DNA from: Ruminococcaceae bacterium UBA1425
GTDB taxonomy: Bacteria > Bacillota > Clostridia > Oscillospirales > Acutalibacteraceae
Assembly (NCBI GenBank): GCA_002329365.1
Contig: DCUB01000033.1
Location: forward strand, 1 to 41,283
Direction of reading: 5' to 3'
Length of the DNA stretch: 41,283 bases
Positions 25,413-35,804 of this stretch are shown here, in pieces (the stretch's first letter is position 1; every line of letters begins with the position of its first letter). The notes under the pieces were generated by a model. The model saw only the letters and a list, made by a program, of their open reading frames with translations, did not search any database and was not told the origin of the DNA. The position numbers and the translations under genes were made by a program.

Positions 25413-26894
25413 TTATTTCAAGGGGAGCCAGAACGAAAACTCGGTATACCGATTCACGGCGCTGTTGACCTTAATCTGTCCCCCGTGCATTTCGACAATG
25501 CTTTTGCACAGATAAAGACCTAAGCCGGCTCCCTTTACGTCATAGCTCCTTGACTTGTCTAACTTGTAAAACCTCTCGAAAATCTTTCCGCAATCCTCCG
25601 AGGGAATGCCCGCGCCGGTATTGCGTATAGAAACGTATACCCTTTGAGCATCGGATATTACGTTAAAATCTATGCTGCCGCCCTCGGGCGTGAACTTGAC
25701 TGCGTTGTCGACAAGATTGTATATGACCTGATGAATCATGTCCTCGTCGGCGTGAATTATCGTAGTCGCGATTTTGTCAAGCCCCGTTATTTCGATGCCC
25801 TTTTTCTCAATAAGCTGCTCGAAGCCTACCGTTGTTTTGAACAGCATTTCGGCAATGTCAAACTCGCGCGGCTTAAGTCCCAGCTCGCCCGCCTCTATCT
25901 TTGACATGTTAAGCATGCCCGTAACAAGACGCGACAGCCGTTTTACCTCGTCGGAAACTATTTTAAGGTAGTTTTCCCTGTTTTCTTCCGATATCGTTCC
26001 GTCAAGTATTCCGTCGATAAAGCCGCCTATGGTCGTCATGGGCGTTTTAAGCTCGTGCGAAACATTCGCGACAAAGCTGCGGCGCGACGATTCGAGAGAG
26101 GCAAGCTCCTTTGCCATTGAGTTGAACGCGTTTGCAAGCTCGGCCATTTCGTTGTTTCCCGTCACAGTCACCCTTGCGCTGAAATCGCCTACGGCGTAGC
26201 TCTTTGTTGCCGCGGACATCTGGCGCAGGGGCTTTGTAAGCTCATACGACATGAAGTAGACGGTAATAAGCGCGACGACAAGCGCGAACAGCGACGAAAG
26301 CCCGAATATTTCAATGATTGACAAAAGGAACGGCCTCATGGTTTCGGAAACTGTCTGAACCGCCGCCACAATGCCTATCGTGTTGCCGTCAATCTTAATA
26401 GGCGTCGCGTACACGAAGCTTTTTTCAGGAAGCACTCCGTCGAGCGTTGTTGTGCCGCTGTAGCTTTCTTTGTCAAGCGAATCGACAATAGACGGCGGCA
26501 GCCTGTACTTCTGGTGAATAGGACATTCGCCCGTGAAAAGCACCATGTCGCTGAGCCGCATTTCCTTGCAGTAAACAACTTCTCCGTATGTGTCGCAGAC
26601 AAAGATATCGGCGTCAATCGCTTTTGACAGCATAGTAAGGTCGTTGCATATCATAAGCGCGACGCTTGACGGATTCTGACGCGCGTGCTCCGAGCTTACA
26701 AGGCTTACAAGCGTTTCGGACACCGAGTCGGCGTTTTCTGACAGCAGCTCTGTTCTCTCGTCCTCCCAGTAGTTCTGTACAAAGAACGTAAGCGAGATTC
26801 CCAATATCGTAAAGCATATTAGTATTACGAGAGAAAGAATCGTAAAGTATTCCTTGAAAAAGCTTGAGCCGCTTTTGCTCTTTTTCCTACGCAT
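25413..26894 (-). CDS. Membrane sensor histidine kinase
   Basis: A 493-residue kinase: transmembrane segment 1 (about 15-36), an extracytoplasmic sensor region (about 37-190), transmembrane segment 2 (about 192-213), HAMP, a HisKA dimer domain with phospho-acceptor His280 in NVSHELKTP, and an HATPase_c domain with N box (NLVDNAVKF), G1 (RNTGAGIP) and G2 (GAGLGLYLC). It starts 3 bp after the stop of the response regulator, so the two are translated together. The architecture matches envelope-stress kinases, and the HtrA gene downstream is a likely target (inference). Confidence 0.95.
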   Translation of the reverse strand: MRRKKSKSGSSFFKEYFTILSLVILICFTILGISLTFFVQNYWEDERTELLSENADSVSETLVSLVSSEHARQNPSSVALMICNDLTMLSKAIDADIFVCDTYGEVVYCKEMRLSDMVLFTGECPIHQKYRLPPSIVDSLDKESYSGTTTLDGVLPEKSFVYATPIKIDGNTIGIVAAVQTVSETMRPFLLSIIEIFGLSSLFALVVALITVYFMSYELTKPLRQMSAATKSYAVGDFSARVTVTGNNEMAELANAFNSMAKELASLESSRRSFVANVSHELKTPMTTIGGFIDGILDGTISEENRENYLKIVSDEVKRLSRLVTGMLNMSKIEAGELGLKPREFDIAEMLFKTTVGFEQLIEKKGIEITGLDKIATTIIHADEDMIHQVIYNLVDNAVKFTPEGGSIDFNVISDAQRVYVSIRNTGAGIPSEDCGKIFERFYKLDKSRSYDVKGAGLGLYLCKSIVEMHGGQIKVNSAVNRYTEFSFWLPLK

Positions 26895-26897
26895 ATG

Positions 26898-27590
26898 TCA
26901 GTCCTTGGTTTCAAATTTGTAACCGACGCTCCAGACGGTTTTAAGCTCCCATTTGTCGGAAACGTCCTCAAGCTTTTCGCGCAGTCTCTTGACATGCACG
27001 TCGACCGTTCTTGAATCGCCGTAGTAGTCAAAGCCCCAGACCTCGTCAAGAAGCTGGTCGCGGGTGAACACCCTGTTGGGGTTGCTTGCAAGGTGATAAA
27101 TAAGCTCCATTTCTTTAGGCGGAGTGTCTATCTTTTCGCCGTTTACGCGCAGCTCGTAGTTTGTGAGGTTTATTACGAGCTTGTCGTAATGCACCTCCTT
27201 AACGGCGCCGCGGTCGTTTCCGCCGGAGTTTCTGCGGAGAACGGCCTTTACCCTTGCCACAACCTCCTTTGCGTCGAACGGCTTTGTGACGTAATCGTCC
27301 GCCCCGAGCTCAAGCCCCAGAACCTTGTCGAAGGTTTCGCCCTTTGCCGTAATCATTATGATAGGCTTGTCAGAGCTTTTTCTTATTTCACGGCAGACCT
27401 GCCAGCCGTCAAGCTTCGGCAGCATTATGTCGAGCAGAACAAGGTCGGGCTTTGCGTCGCGGAACGCCTGCACCGCGGCCATGCCGTCGTTGGAGATAAC
27501 TACGCTGAAGCCCTCCTTTTCAAGATAAAGGCGTAAAAACTCGCATATGTTCGTATCGTCGTCAACAACAAGTATTTTTTCCGTTGCCAT
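26898..27590 (-). CDS. OmpR/PhoB-family response regulator
   Basis: A 230-residue regulator. The receiver domain has the acidic pocket D10-D12, phospho-acceptor Asp54 (VLLDIMLPK) and the conserved Lys in VTKPFDAKE. The C-terminal winged-helix domain shows NRVFTRDQLLDEVWG, SRTVDVHVKRLREKL and VWSVGYKF. It is first in the operon with the kinase. No clear promoter could be picked in the AT-rich 200 bp upstream. Confidence 0.96.
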   Translation of the reverse strand: MATEKILVVDDDTNICEFLRLYLEKEGFSVVISNDGMAAVQAFRDAKPDLVLLDIMLPKLDGWQVCREIRKSSDKPIIMITAKGETFDKVLGLELGADDYVTKPFDAKEVVARVKAVLRRNSGGNDRGAVKEVHYDKLVINLTNYELRVNGEKIDTPPKEMELIYHLASNPNRVFTRDQLLDEVWGFDYYGDSRTVDVHVKRLREKLEDVSDKWELKTVWSVGYKFETKD

Positions 27591-27737
27591 TTTGAAACCC
27601 CCTTTAATTTGTACAAAGTATAAGCATTATGAATAAACATCGTGTGATTAATATATTAAAGATGTGTTAATTTTACTTTTTCAATATAAGCCTTTCGGAC
27701 AATATTGTCAATAGCGGCACCTGCAGCCAAAAATAAA

Positions 27738-27766
27738 TTGACTGAAATGGCAACGTATGCTATAAT
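27738..27766 (+). promoter_or_regulatory. Predicted sigma-A promoter for rmuC
   Basis: -35 TTGACT (27738-27743), 17-bp spacer, -10 TATAAT (27761-27766), near consensus, 39 bp before the rmuC start. Confidence 0.8.
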
Positions 27767-27805
27767 ATTTTTTACTTATGACCGAATTTTTACGGAGGAA
27801 GTATT

Positions 27806-29170
27806 ATGGAAATTAACATCGCCTTCCTGTCCGTTTTAGCTCTTGCCGCTTTGATATTGTCGGCGCTCAGCGTTATATTGCTCATAGCAGTCCTTGTTAA
27901 GGTTAGACGCGGCGGCGACAGCGAAAAGCTCATCTCCCGCCTCGCCGTGTTTTCAAGTCAGCTCGACAGGCAGCAGACGCTTCTTTCCGACGAGTCCGAG
28001 CGCGGCCGTCGCGAGCAGCGCCAGTTTCAGACCGAAATGCGCCGCGAGATTGCCGAGACGCTTTCGCGCATGACGGAAAAGATTGAAGCGATGAACAGCG
28101 CGGGCTTAGAAAGCCGCCAGAAGCTTCTTGAAACGGTTACGTTGTCGCTTGACAACATACGGAAAACAAATGCCGAGCAAAACGAGCGGCAGAGCAGGAT
28201 GCTCACAGAGGCAATTTTCAGGATGCAGGAGAGCAACGAGAAAAAGCTCGACCAGATGAGAGCCACCGTCGACGAAAAATTAACCTCAACATTAACGACA
28301 AGGCTCGACTCGTCGTTCAAAACTGTTTCCGACCAGCTTGAAAACGTTTACAAGTCGCTCGGAGAGATGAAGGAGCTTTCATCGGGCGTTACCGATAACG
28401 TCACAACACTGAACAGGGTTCTCACAAACGTCAAGGCGAGGGGAACATGGGCCGAGGTTCAGCTCGGCAACATACTTGACCAGACGATACCCAACATGTA
28501 CGTCCGCAATTTTTCCGCCTATCCCGGCTCAAAGGAGCGCGTCGAGTTCGCCATCAGGATACCTTCCGGCAGCGGCGAAGACCACGACGCGTATCTTCCC
28601 GTTGACTCAAAGTTCCCGATGGAGGACTACATACGCTTTTGCGACGCTGCCGACAGCGGCGTGGCTGGGGCTGTTTCCGCCGCGCGGAAGTCGCTTGAGG
28701 CAAGCGTTCTTACTGCCGCCAAGTCCATAACAAAATACATAAACGTCCCCGTCACGACACCTTTTGCCATTATGTACCTCGCGACAGAGGGGCTTTACGC
28801 CGAAATCGCATCCTCCCGCTCCGGCATCAGTGAAAAAATTCAGAGCGAGCTAAACGTGATGATTGCGGGGCCTACTACTATTACGGCTCTTTTGAACTCG
28901 CTTTCGATGGGCTTCCGCGCCGTCGCCATAAACGAAAAGGCAAACGAGGTGCGGCGGCTGCTCGCGGCCGCGCGTCAGCAATACGCAAAGTTCGGCGACG
29001 TGCTTGAAAAGGCGCGCAGAAAAATAGACGAGGCAGGCAAAACGCTCGACGACGCCCAGCACAGAAACAGAATCATCAACGACAGATTAAAGGGCGTGGC
29101 GGAGATAGACGCCGCCGAGGCGGAAAAGACGCTCGGCATATTTGAAGACGATTCCTGTATTAATTCATAA
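27806..29170 (+). CDS. rmuC: DNA recombination protein RmuC
   Basis: A 454-residue RmuC-family protein, linked in E. coli to limiting inversions at short inverted repeats. An N-terminal transmembrane helix (about 5-32) is followed by a long coiled coil (about 40-200) and the RmuC nuclease-like domain from about 210 (VKARGTWAEVQLGNILD, VDSKFPMEDY, VMIAGPTTITALLNSL). ATG 27806 with GGAGG 7 bp upstream and a near-consensus promoter. It is a single-gene unit. A protein tied to inverted-repeat recombination in so repeat-rich a genome is worth noting, but it is widely conserved. Confidence 0.95.
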   Translation: MEINIAFLSVLALAALILSALSVILLIAVLVKVRRGGDSEKLISRLAVFSSQLDRQQTLLSDESERGRREQRQFQTEMRREIAETLSRMTEKIEAMNSAGLESRQKLLETVTLSLDNIRKTNAEQNERQSRMLTEAIFRMQESNEKKLDQMRATVDEKLTSTLTTRLDSSFKTVSDQLENVYKSLGEMKELSSGVTDNVTTLNRVLTNVKARGTWAEVQLGNILDQTIPNMYVRNFSAYPGSKERVEFAIRIPSGSGEDHDAYLPVDSKFPMEDYIRFCDAADSGVAGAVSAARKSLEASVLTAAKSITKYINVPVTTPFAIMYLATEGLYAEIASSRSGISEKIQSELNVMIAGPTTITALLNSLSMGFRAVAINEKANEVRRLLAAARQQYAKFGDVLEKARRKIDEAGKTLDDAQHRNRIINDRLKGVAEIDAAEAEKTLGIFEDDSCINS

Positions 29171-29217
29171 TGTAGCCCGGAGAGTCGCTTCAAATGAAGC
29201 TTTCGTTATAGCTTGCG

Positions 29218-29241
29218 GAACGGTCAAGACCGTTCCCTACA
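29218..29241. repeat. REP-like palindrome, family C
   Basis: GGAACGGTCAAGACCGTTCC followed by CTAC (29238-29241), a single copy between rmuC and the GH3 gene. Confidence 0.85.
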
Positions 29242-29297
29242 TCAGGATTTACACACTTGTAAGGGTGTTTCCGTAATATTGTTTTTGAAAGGGCTGG

Positions 29298-31748
29298 TTG
29301 CAGAATATGTCAAAACACGGCGATATCATCGAAAAAATGACGCTTGAGGAAAAGGCCGCACTTTGCGACGGCAAGGATTTCTGGCATCTTAAAAGCATCG
29401 AGAGGCTCGGTCTGCCGGAAATAATGGTCTGCGACGGTCCCCACGGGCTGCGAAAGCAGGACCCGGAGCACAAAAAGCTGGGGCTCGGCAACTCCGTGCC
29501 CGCCGTCTGCTTCCCTACGGCCTGCACCACCGCCTGCTCATGGGAGCCGGAGCTCTTACGCGAAATGGGCGAGGCTCTCGGCGACACCTGCCTTTCGGAG
29601 GAGGTTTCCGTCCTTCTCGGCCCCGGCGTAAACATGAAGCGCTCCCCCCTTTGCGGGAGGAATTTTGAATATTTCTCGGAGGACCCCGTGCTTGCCGGAG
29701 AGCTTGCCGCGGCGTTTATCGAAGGCGTCCAGTCTAAGGGCGTGGGAACCTCTCTTAAGCATTTCGCGGCAAACAGCCAGGAAACGCGCCGCATGACGGT
29801 GAGCTCCGTCGTCGACGAGCGCGCGCTGAGAGAAATATACTTGGCGGCGTTCGAGCGCGCCGTCAAAAAGTCCAAGCCGTGGACTGTTATGAACGCCTAC
29901 AACCGCTTAAACGGTACATACTGCTCCGAAAACAAGTGGCTCCAGACAACGGTGCTCCGCGACGAGTGGGGCTTTGACGGTGTTGTCGTAAGCGACTGGG
30001 GAGCGGTCAACGACAGGGTTGCCGGCATCAAGGCGGGCAACGACCTTGAAATGCCCTCCTCCGCCGGAGTAAACGCGAAAAAAATTGTCGACGCCGTAAA
30101 AAACGGCGAGCTTGACGAGAGCATTCTCGACAGACGCGTCGACAGCATAGTCGATTTGATTCTGAAGGCTAAGGAGCATAAAAAGCACCATAAAGCAGAC
30201 GAAAAAGCGCAGCACGCGCTCGCGCGTAAAATCGCGGGGCGCTCGATGGTGCTTCTTAAAAACGACGATAATATTCTGCCCGTTCCGAAGAACAAAAGGC
30301 TTGTCGTCATCGGCGAGATGGCGGTGCATCCGAGATATCAGGGCGCGGGCAGCTCGCTTATCAATCCCACAAGATTAGACTGCGCCGTCGACTGCCTTCT
30401 TGACGAGGGCTACGACTTAAAGTATTACAGGGGCTACAACAAAAAGAAAGACAAAATCGATACGGAGCTTATGTACGAGGCAGTTACCGCCGCTTCCTCC
30501 GCCGACACCGCACTCGTCTTCGCGGGGCTTACGGAGGACTACGAGTCGGAGGGCTTCGACAGGCTTCACATGAATATGCCGCGTTCGCATAACGAGCTTA
30601 TTAAAGCCGTGGCGGCTGTCAACAAAAACGTCATTGTTGTTCTGGCAGGCGGCGCGCCCGTCGCCATGCCGTGGATAAACGACGTCAAGGGTATATTGTA
30701 CAGCGGTCTTGCCGGTCAGGCGGGCGCGGGAGCCGTAGCCGATATAATATCGGGAAAGGTTAATCCTTCGGGAAAGCTTGCCGAAACATATCCCATATGC
30801 GGCAACTGCGTCCCGTGCAAAAACTTCTTTCCCGGCAATACGGCAACAGTAGAATACAGGGAAAGCATTTACATAGGCTACCGCTACTACGAAAAGGCAA
30901 ACAAAAAGGTGCGCTTCCCCTTCGGCTTCGGTCTGTCGTACACGACGTTTGAATACTCTGATATACGGCTCAGCAAAAGCGCCGTAAAAGACACGGAGTC
31001 GCTGAAAATCAGCTTCAGGGTTAAAAATACAGGCTCCGTCGCGGGAGCCGAAACGGCGCAGGTTTACGTCGCCGACAAAGAAAGCACAATCTTCCGCCCC
31101 GAAAAGGAGCTAAAAGCCTTCATGAAGGTAGACCTCCTGCCGGGCGAGGAGAAAAAGATTACCGTAACGCTCGGAAAGAGGGCGTTCGCGTATTACAACG
31201 TAAATATTTCCGACTGGCATGTCGAGAGCGGCGACTTTGATATCTGCGTCGGCTCCTCGTCGGCAGATGTCAGGCTCCGCGCCACTGTAACGGTAACGTC
31301 TTCAATGCCCGAAGTTGAAGTGCCCGACTACCGCGCCTTAGCGCCGAACTACTATAAGGCTGACGTTGTAAATCTGCCCGCGGCTCAGTTTGAGGCCGTG
31401 CTCGGTCACAGGCTGCCCCCGCCGCAAAAGGAAAACGAAAGGCTTGACCTCACTTCAAACATCGAGGACGCGAAAAACACCAAATGGGGCAGGCGGATTA
31501 ACAAGGCAATCTCCACGGCAACAAAAATGGTTAATGCCGGCGCACCCTCAGACATGGCATCTGCAGTGGCTGTTCAGACGCCGATACGCAATTTTGTATC
31601 CATGAGCGGCGGGCTGTTCAGCGAAGAAATGGCGGACGGGCTTATAAAAATCCTCGGTGATGATGAGCCTGCAAAGGGAGCGGGCAAGATAGCCGCCGGT
31701 ATCCCGCGGCTTGTGAAAAATCTCGGCAAATTTCTCAAGCAGATTTGA
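29298..31748 (+). CDS. Glycoside hydrolase family 3 (beta-glucosidase-like)
   Basis: An 816-residue cytoplasmic GH3 enzyme (no signal peptide). The order is the (beta/alpha)8 barrel with DGPHGLRKQ and SLKHFAANSQE, the catalytic nucleophile Asp233 in VVVSDWGAV, the alpha/beta sandwich with GAGSSLINP and GLTEDYESEGFDR, and a fibronectin III-like domain (about 545-655). A C-terminal tail of about 130 residues is not part of the standard fold. The start is TTG 29298 or ATG 29307; GAAAGGG at 29287-29293 suits neither spacing perfectly. It releases glucose or related sugars from oligosaccharides taken up by the cell (family inference). Confidence 0.93.
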   Translation: MQNMSKHGDIIEKMTLEEKAALCDGKDFWHLKSIERLGLPEIMVCDGPHGLRKQDPEHKKLGLGNSVPAVCFPTACTTACSWEPELLREMGEALGDTCLSEEVSVLLGPGVNMKRSPLCGRNFEYFSEDPVLAGELAAAFIEGVQSKGVGTSLKHFAANSQETRRMTVSSVVDERALREIYLAAFERAVKKSKPWTVMNAYNRLNGTYCSENKWLQTTVLRDEWGFDGVVVSDWGAVNDRVAGIKAGNDLEMPSSAGVNAKKIVDAVKNGELDESILDRRVDSIVDLILKAKEHKKHHKADEKAQHALARKIAGRSMVLLKNDDNILPVPKNKRLVVIGEMAVHPRYQGAGSSLINPTRLDCAVDCLLDEGYDLKYYRGYNKKKDKIDTELMYEAVTAASSADTALVFAGLTEDYESEGFDRLHMNMPRSHNELIKAVAAVNKNVIVVLAGGAPVAMPWINDVKGILYSGLAGQAGAGAVADIISGKVNPSGKLAETYPICGNCVPCKNFFPGNTATVEYRESIYIGYRYYEKANKKVRFPFGFGLSYTTFEYSDIRLSKSAVKDTESLKISFRVKNTGSVAGAETAQVYVADKESTIFRPEKELKAFMKVDLLPGEEKKITVTLGKRAFAYYNVNISDWHVESGDFDICVGSSSADVRLRATVTVTSSMPEVEVPDYRALAPNYYKADVVNLPAAQFEAVLGHRLPPPQKENERLDLTSNIEDAKNTKWGRRINKAISTATKMVNAGAPSDMASAVAVQTPIRNFVSMSGGLFSEEMADGLIKILGDDEPAKGAGKIAAGIPRLVKNLGKFLKQI

Positions 31749-31796
31749 CAAAGGAATGCATATTTATATAATTCCGTTGAAAGGACAGGTTTTTTT

Positions 31797-34700
31797 ATGA
31801 AATTCGGTGGCACTTTTTTGAAGAAGTCCGTCGCGTTGCTTCTTGGTATTCTGATGGTCGCGGCTTCGGTCACTTCCGGCATCGTCGCGTTCGCTGAGGA
31901 AATTCAAGGCGGCGGCAACGCTCCGCTTCAAATCGGAGTTATTGCCGACACCCACTATTACCCCGATTCGCTCACTGGCGAGCGCTGCGAGGAATATCTG
32001 AAATATATCGGCGGCGCTACGAAGCAGTACGATGAAAGTCAGGAGCTGCTTGACGCGGCGCTGTTTGCACTTCAGAAGCACAGCCTTGAAAACGGTCTGA
32101 AATATGTTCTGCTTCCAGGCGACCTCACAAAGGACGGCGAGCTTGAGGGGCACAGGGAGCTGGCGCAGCGTCTGCTCCGCTTCGAGCAGGAAAGCGGGCT
32201 TCAGGTCATCGTAACAAACGGCAACCACGATGTCAACTGCTTCAGCGCCATATCCTTTGAAGGCGGGGTAAAGCACCGCGCCGAAATGACTTCCCCCGAG
32301 CAGTTCCGCGAGATATACAAGGACCTCGGCTGGGATCTCAAGTGCGCCGAATACACTCCTCCCGCGGGCGAAAAAGCCGGCATGCTTTCATACGCCGTTA
32401 AGCTCGACGGCAATTACAGATTAATCGTCATGGACGTTTGCAAATACACAAAGGACGCAACAGGCCTTGACGAAGACAGGCAAATAACCGACGGCGAAAT
32501 CAGCGACAGCTTAATGGATTGGATACTCGGCCAGATTGACGACGCAAACAGAAGCGGTGAAACCGTCATCGGCATGGCGCACCACAGCTTTATGCCGCAC
32601 TTTAAAATGCACGAGTCGATATTCGGCGGCTTCGTTCTCAGGGGCTGGGAAAAGAGCGTCGAAACGCTTGCCGACGCCGGAATGCACTATGTTTTTACGG
32701 GGCATATGCACGAGCACAAGACAGCAAGCCACGTTTCCGATAACGGCTCCGTTTTTTACGACATCGCAACTTCTTCACTTGCGGGTTATCCGAACTTCTT
32801 CAGAGAGGTTCTTCTTGACAACACAGGTGACGTTCCTTCAGTCAGTACAAAAACCTATGACGTAGACTGCGAACAGCAAATAGTCGTTGAGGGCGTCGCA
32901 TACGAGAAGCCTTTCCGCGTGACAAGCTCGTTTTCCGGTTCCTTCGGCGATAATATCGAATCCTTTGCTCTTGATAAGGTCGACGGCTTTATAGACGACT
33001 TCATCTCGGCGGTAAAATCAAACGGCGGAATAGTGGGCGCCCTTAAAGCCGACTACGGACTTGACCTTGAGGAAATTTTAGACGACCTCATAAACGGAGG
33101 AATTTCCTTAGGTCCCATTAAGATACTCACCGTAAAGAATTTAATGGGGCTTGTCAACGACCTGTGCGGTCAGATTGAAAGAAAATTCCTGCAGGACCCC
33201 GCGATTATCAAGAACCTGATGGTCGATTTAATAAGCCGTGTTCTTGAAATGCCCGTATCCGAACTCCCCTGCAACAGGCTTATTGACACCTACGGCTTAG
33301 GCGACGCTACCGCGCCCGGCACGTTCGAGGACGCGGCTTACGCCACTCTCGTATATTTCTACGACGTTACGCTGAACAGCGGGGACGATTTGTTTATAAA
33401 CGATTTCATCGACTATTTCAGAAACGGCCAAGGCGCAAACGACCTGTTCGACATTCTTTACGACCTGCTTCTCAACGATTTGATTCAGGGTACGCTGCTT
33501 TCAAATCTCAGTCTTAATATCAAGTTCCTTTTCCCGCCCGGAACGCTGGGGCATATCCCCGCGACGTTACTTGACGCTGTTCTCGGCATCGTTTTCAAGG
33601 GCGACAAGAGCTTTAAGAACATCATCAATTCCATTCTTTCACTCGGTTTGTTCAAGGACTTCAAGAGCATAAACGGCATTGCCGACCACTACATAGAGGA
33701 ATACCTTACGCAGAGCCAGCTTGATTCGATAGGCTTTACATTTTCCGAATTTGTCGAGGCGCTCGTAACGCCGACAGACGTTAATGACATGCAGGCCGTT
33801 ATGTACGCCCACGACAACTGTGAGGTAGAGGCGACTACCGAAAACTACCGCCTGCCCTCCATGGTTGCCGTCACTCTCGGCGAAGACGCGTCAACCTCAA
33901 GGAACATAAGCTGGTACACAAAATACAGCGTTACGGGAACTGACATCGAGATAGTACCCTACAGCGAAAATCCGTCCTTCTCCGGCATTCCCACAACGGG
34001 CGGAGGCATTTCGTCCGGCTCGGAGCTCGTGACGGCGGAATTCCCGGGCGTCGACTTCGGAATTTTCGGCCTGCTCCCGTTTAAGCAAAAGCTTGTCCGC
34101 CATACGCTCTCGCTCACGGAGCTTGAACCCGGCAGCAAATACTGCTACCGCGTCGGCGACGCCGAAAAGGGCTGGTGGAGCGAACCGGGCGTTATATCAA
34201 CAGCCGACGGCTCCGACGACGTCACGTTCCTGCACGTTACCGATTCGCAGTCACAAAACGCAAGGCAATACGAGCGTTTCCACAACGTAATCGACACAGC
34301 GTTCAGTATGTATCCCGACACTGACTTTGTCGTAAGCTCCGGCGACCAGGTCGACAGCGGCACAAACGTCAAACAGTGGAGGTGGCTGCTCGACGGCTCC
34401 TCCGACGTGCTTATGAACACCGCGTTCATGCCCTCTACGGGCAACCACGAGAAAAAGGGCGCGGCTCTCGACAAAATATTCATGCTCCCGAACGTCCCCG
34501 AGCAGGACACGGAAAGCGGCGTTTACTACTCCTTTGACTACAACAACGTCCATGTAATGGTTCTGAACACAAACGACCTGAACGACGACGACGACGCGCT
34601 TTCCGGCGCGCAGATAAGCTGGCTCAGAAAGAGCGCGGGCGAAAGCGACGCCGACTGGAAGTTCGTCGTGCTTCACAAGGCGGTTTACTCGAACGGCTCG

Positions 34701-35744
34701 CACTATGACGACGACGACGTAATAGCTATCCGCAAACAGCTTCAAAGGCTCATGCCCGAGCTCGGAATAGACATCGTATTTCAGGGCCACGACCATGTTT
34801 ATCTCCGCACCGCACCCATGTATAACAACAAGGTGCTGAAAAGCGACAAAGATACAAAGACAATTCAAAGAAACGGGATTGCCTATAACGCGTCCTTCGA
34901 CCCGTTCGGCACGTTCTATGTCATAAGCGGCTGCTCGGGCGTTAAGAATTATATTACGAAGGACGTAAAGCAGACCGACAAGCTGTTCCCGCGGGCGGAG
35001 GCTATTTACGAGACAAGTCTTTCAATGTTCTCCGCCGTAACCATAAGCGGCGACACGCTTATGTTTAACGCGTACACCGTAGAGGATTACGGGGCAGCGG
35101 TGAAAGCCGACAGCTTCGCGATAGTCAAAGCTCAAGGGCTTTCCGGTCAGGCGGGGGCATTGAGTCCCGCTCCCTCAACGGCGGATATTCAGCATCTTTC
35201 CGTAGAAGCCTCCGAAAAGGCTATCGAGATGGCTGCATATTCAGATTTTATCGACTCGCTCGACGAGGGCTTCGACCCTGTTATGCCGACAACATCGCCG
35301 GACAGCGGCGGCGGAACGGACGCTACGTCACCTGATTCCGGCAGTAACGTATCGCCCAGCGGCAATTCAGGCGGCACAACCTCCCCGAACGGCGCGAACG
35401 GCGACACCTCCGTTACCTCAAAAGGCGACGACGACATTTCATACGACGGCGGCGCAAACGGCGGCTCGTCCTCTTCCGGCGGCAGCGGCGGCTCGTCTTA
35501 CACGGGCAGCCAGTCTTCTTCGGGGGGCAGCAACAGCATAAACGGCTATTTTGACAAATACGGCAATTACCACACCTTTGAAAATTCGGCAGGCGAAGAA
35601 AAGAGCTATCTTACTTCATCCGGCACCCCCGTTCCGCTGCTCGGAGGCAGCGCGGGAAAGGCGGTCTCGGCAACAGTCATTTTCGGTATTTCCGCGCTTT
35701 GCGCCTTTGCAGCGCAGGTAAAGAAGAAAAAGGACGACGAATAA
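31797..35744 (+). CDS. Giant secreted protein with two metallophosphoesterase domains
   Basis: A 1315-residue surface protein. A signal peptide (about 1-33, ending VAFA) leads to a calcineurin-like domain: D51-x-H53 (VIADTHYY), PGDLTKDG, NGNHD, MAHHS, GHMHEH. A poorly characterised helical region follows (about 360-680). A fibronectin III-like segment like that of purple acid phosphatases (about 690-800) precedes a second phosphoesterase domain with D816 in VTDSQ, SGDQVDSG, TGNHE, LHKAVYS and GHDHVYLR. The tail is Gly/Ser/Thr-rich (about 1175-1265), then a hydrophobic helix and KKKKDDE. This C-terminus looks like a membrane anchor; no LPxTG is seen. Likely a cell-surface phosphatase or phosphodiesterase. 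Confidence 0.87.
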   Translation: MKFGGTFLKKSVALLLGILMVAASVTSGIVAFAEEIQGGGNAPLQIGVIADTHYYPDSLTGERCEEYLKYIGGATKQYDESQELLDAALFALQKHSLENGLKYVLLPGDLTKDGELEGHRELAQRLLRFEQESGLQVIVTNGNHDVNCFSAISFEGGVKHRAEMTSPEQFREIYKDLGWDLKCAEYTPPAGEKAGMLSYAVKLDGNYRLIVMDVCKYTKDATGLDEDRQITDGEISDSLMDWILGQIDDANRSGETVIGMAHHSFMPHFKMHESIFGGFVLRGWEKSVETLADAGMHYVFTGHMHEHKTASHVSDNGSVFYDIATSSLAGYPNFFREVLLDNTGDVPSVSTKTYDVDCEQQIVVEGVAYEKPFRVTSSFSGSFGDNIESFALDKVDGFIDDFISAVKSNGGIVGALKADYGLDLEEILDDLINGGISLGPIKILTVKNLMGLVNDLCGQIERKFLQDPAIIKNLMVDLISRVLEMPVSELPCNRLIDTYGLGDATAPGTFEDAAYATLVYFYDVTLNSGDDLFINDFIDYFRNGQGANDLFDILYDLLLNDLIQGTLLSNLSLNIKFLFPPGTLGHIPATLLDAVLGIVFKGDKSFKNIINSILSLGLFKDFKSINGIADHYIEEYLTQSQLDSIGFTFSEFVEALVTPTDVNDMQAVMYAHDNCEVEATTENYRLPSMVAVTLGEDASTSRNISWYTKYSVTGTDIEIVPYSENPSFSGIPTTGGGISSGSELVTAEFPGVDFGIFGLLPFKQKLVRHTLSLTELEPGSKYCYRVGDAEKGWWSEPGVISTADGSDDVTFLHVTDSQSQNARQYERFHNVIDTAFSMYPDTDFVVSSGDQVDSGTNVKQWRWLLDGSSDVLMNTAFMPSTGNHEKKGAALDKIFMLPNVPEQDTESGVYYSFDYNNVHVMVLNTNDLNDDDDALSGAQISWLRKSAGESDADWKFVVLHKAVYSNGSHYDDDDVIAIRKQLQRLMPELGIDIVFQGHDHVYLRTAPMYNNKVLKSDKDTKTIQRNGIAYNASFDPFGTFYVISGCSGVKNYITKDVKQTDKLFPRAEAIYETSLSMFSAVTISGDTLMFNAYTVEDYGAAVKADSFAIVKAQGLSGQAGALSPAPSTADIQHLSVEASEKAIEMAAYSDFIDSLDEGFDPVMPTTSPDSGGGTDATSPDSGSNVSPSGNSGGTTSPNGANGDTSVTSKGDDDISYDGGANGGSSSSGGSGGSSYTGSQSSSGGSNSINGYFDKYGNYHTFENSAGEEKSYLTSSGTPVPLLGGSAGKAVSATVIFGISALCAFAAQVKKKKDDE

Positions 35745-35804
35745 CAGCACCGATTGAACTGACGGCATGTATAACAGACACGGGGCTGTACCAAAACTCT
35801 TTTC

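Noticed and set aside
35580..35744. LPxTG sortase signal on the giant phosphoesterase
   Set aside because: The C-terminus has a hydrophobic helix and basic tail but no LPxTG-like pentapeptide; PVPLLGG does not fit, so I call it a membrane anchor only.
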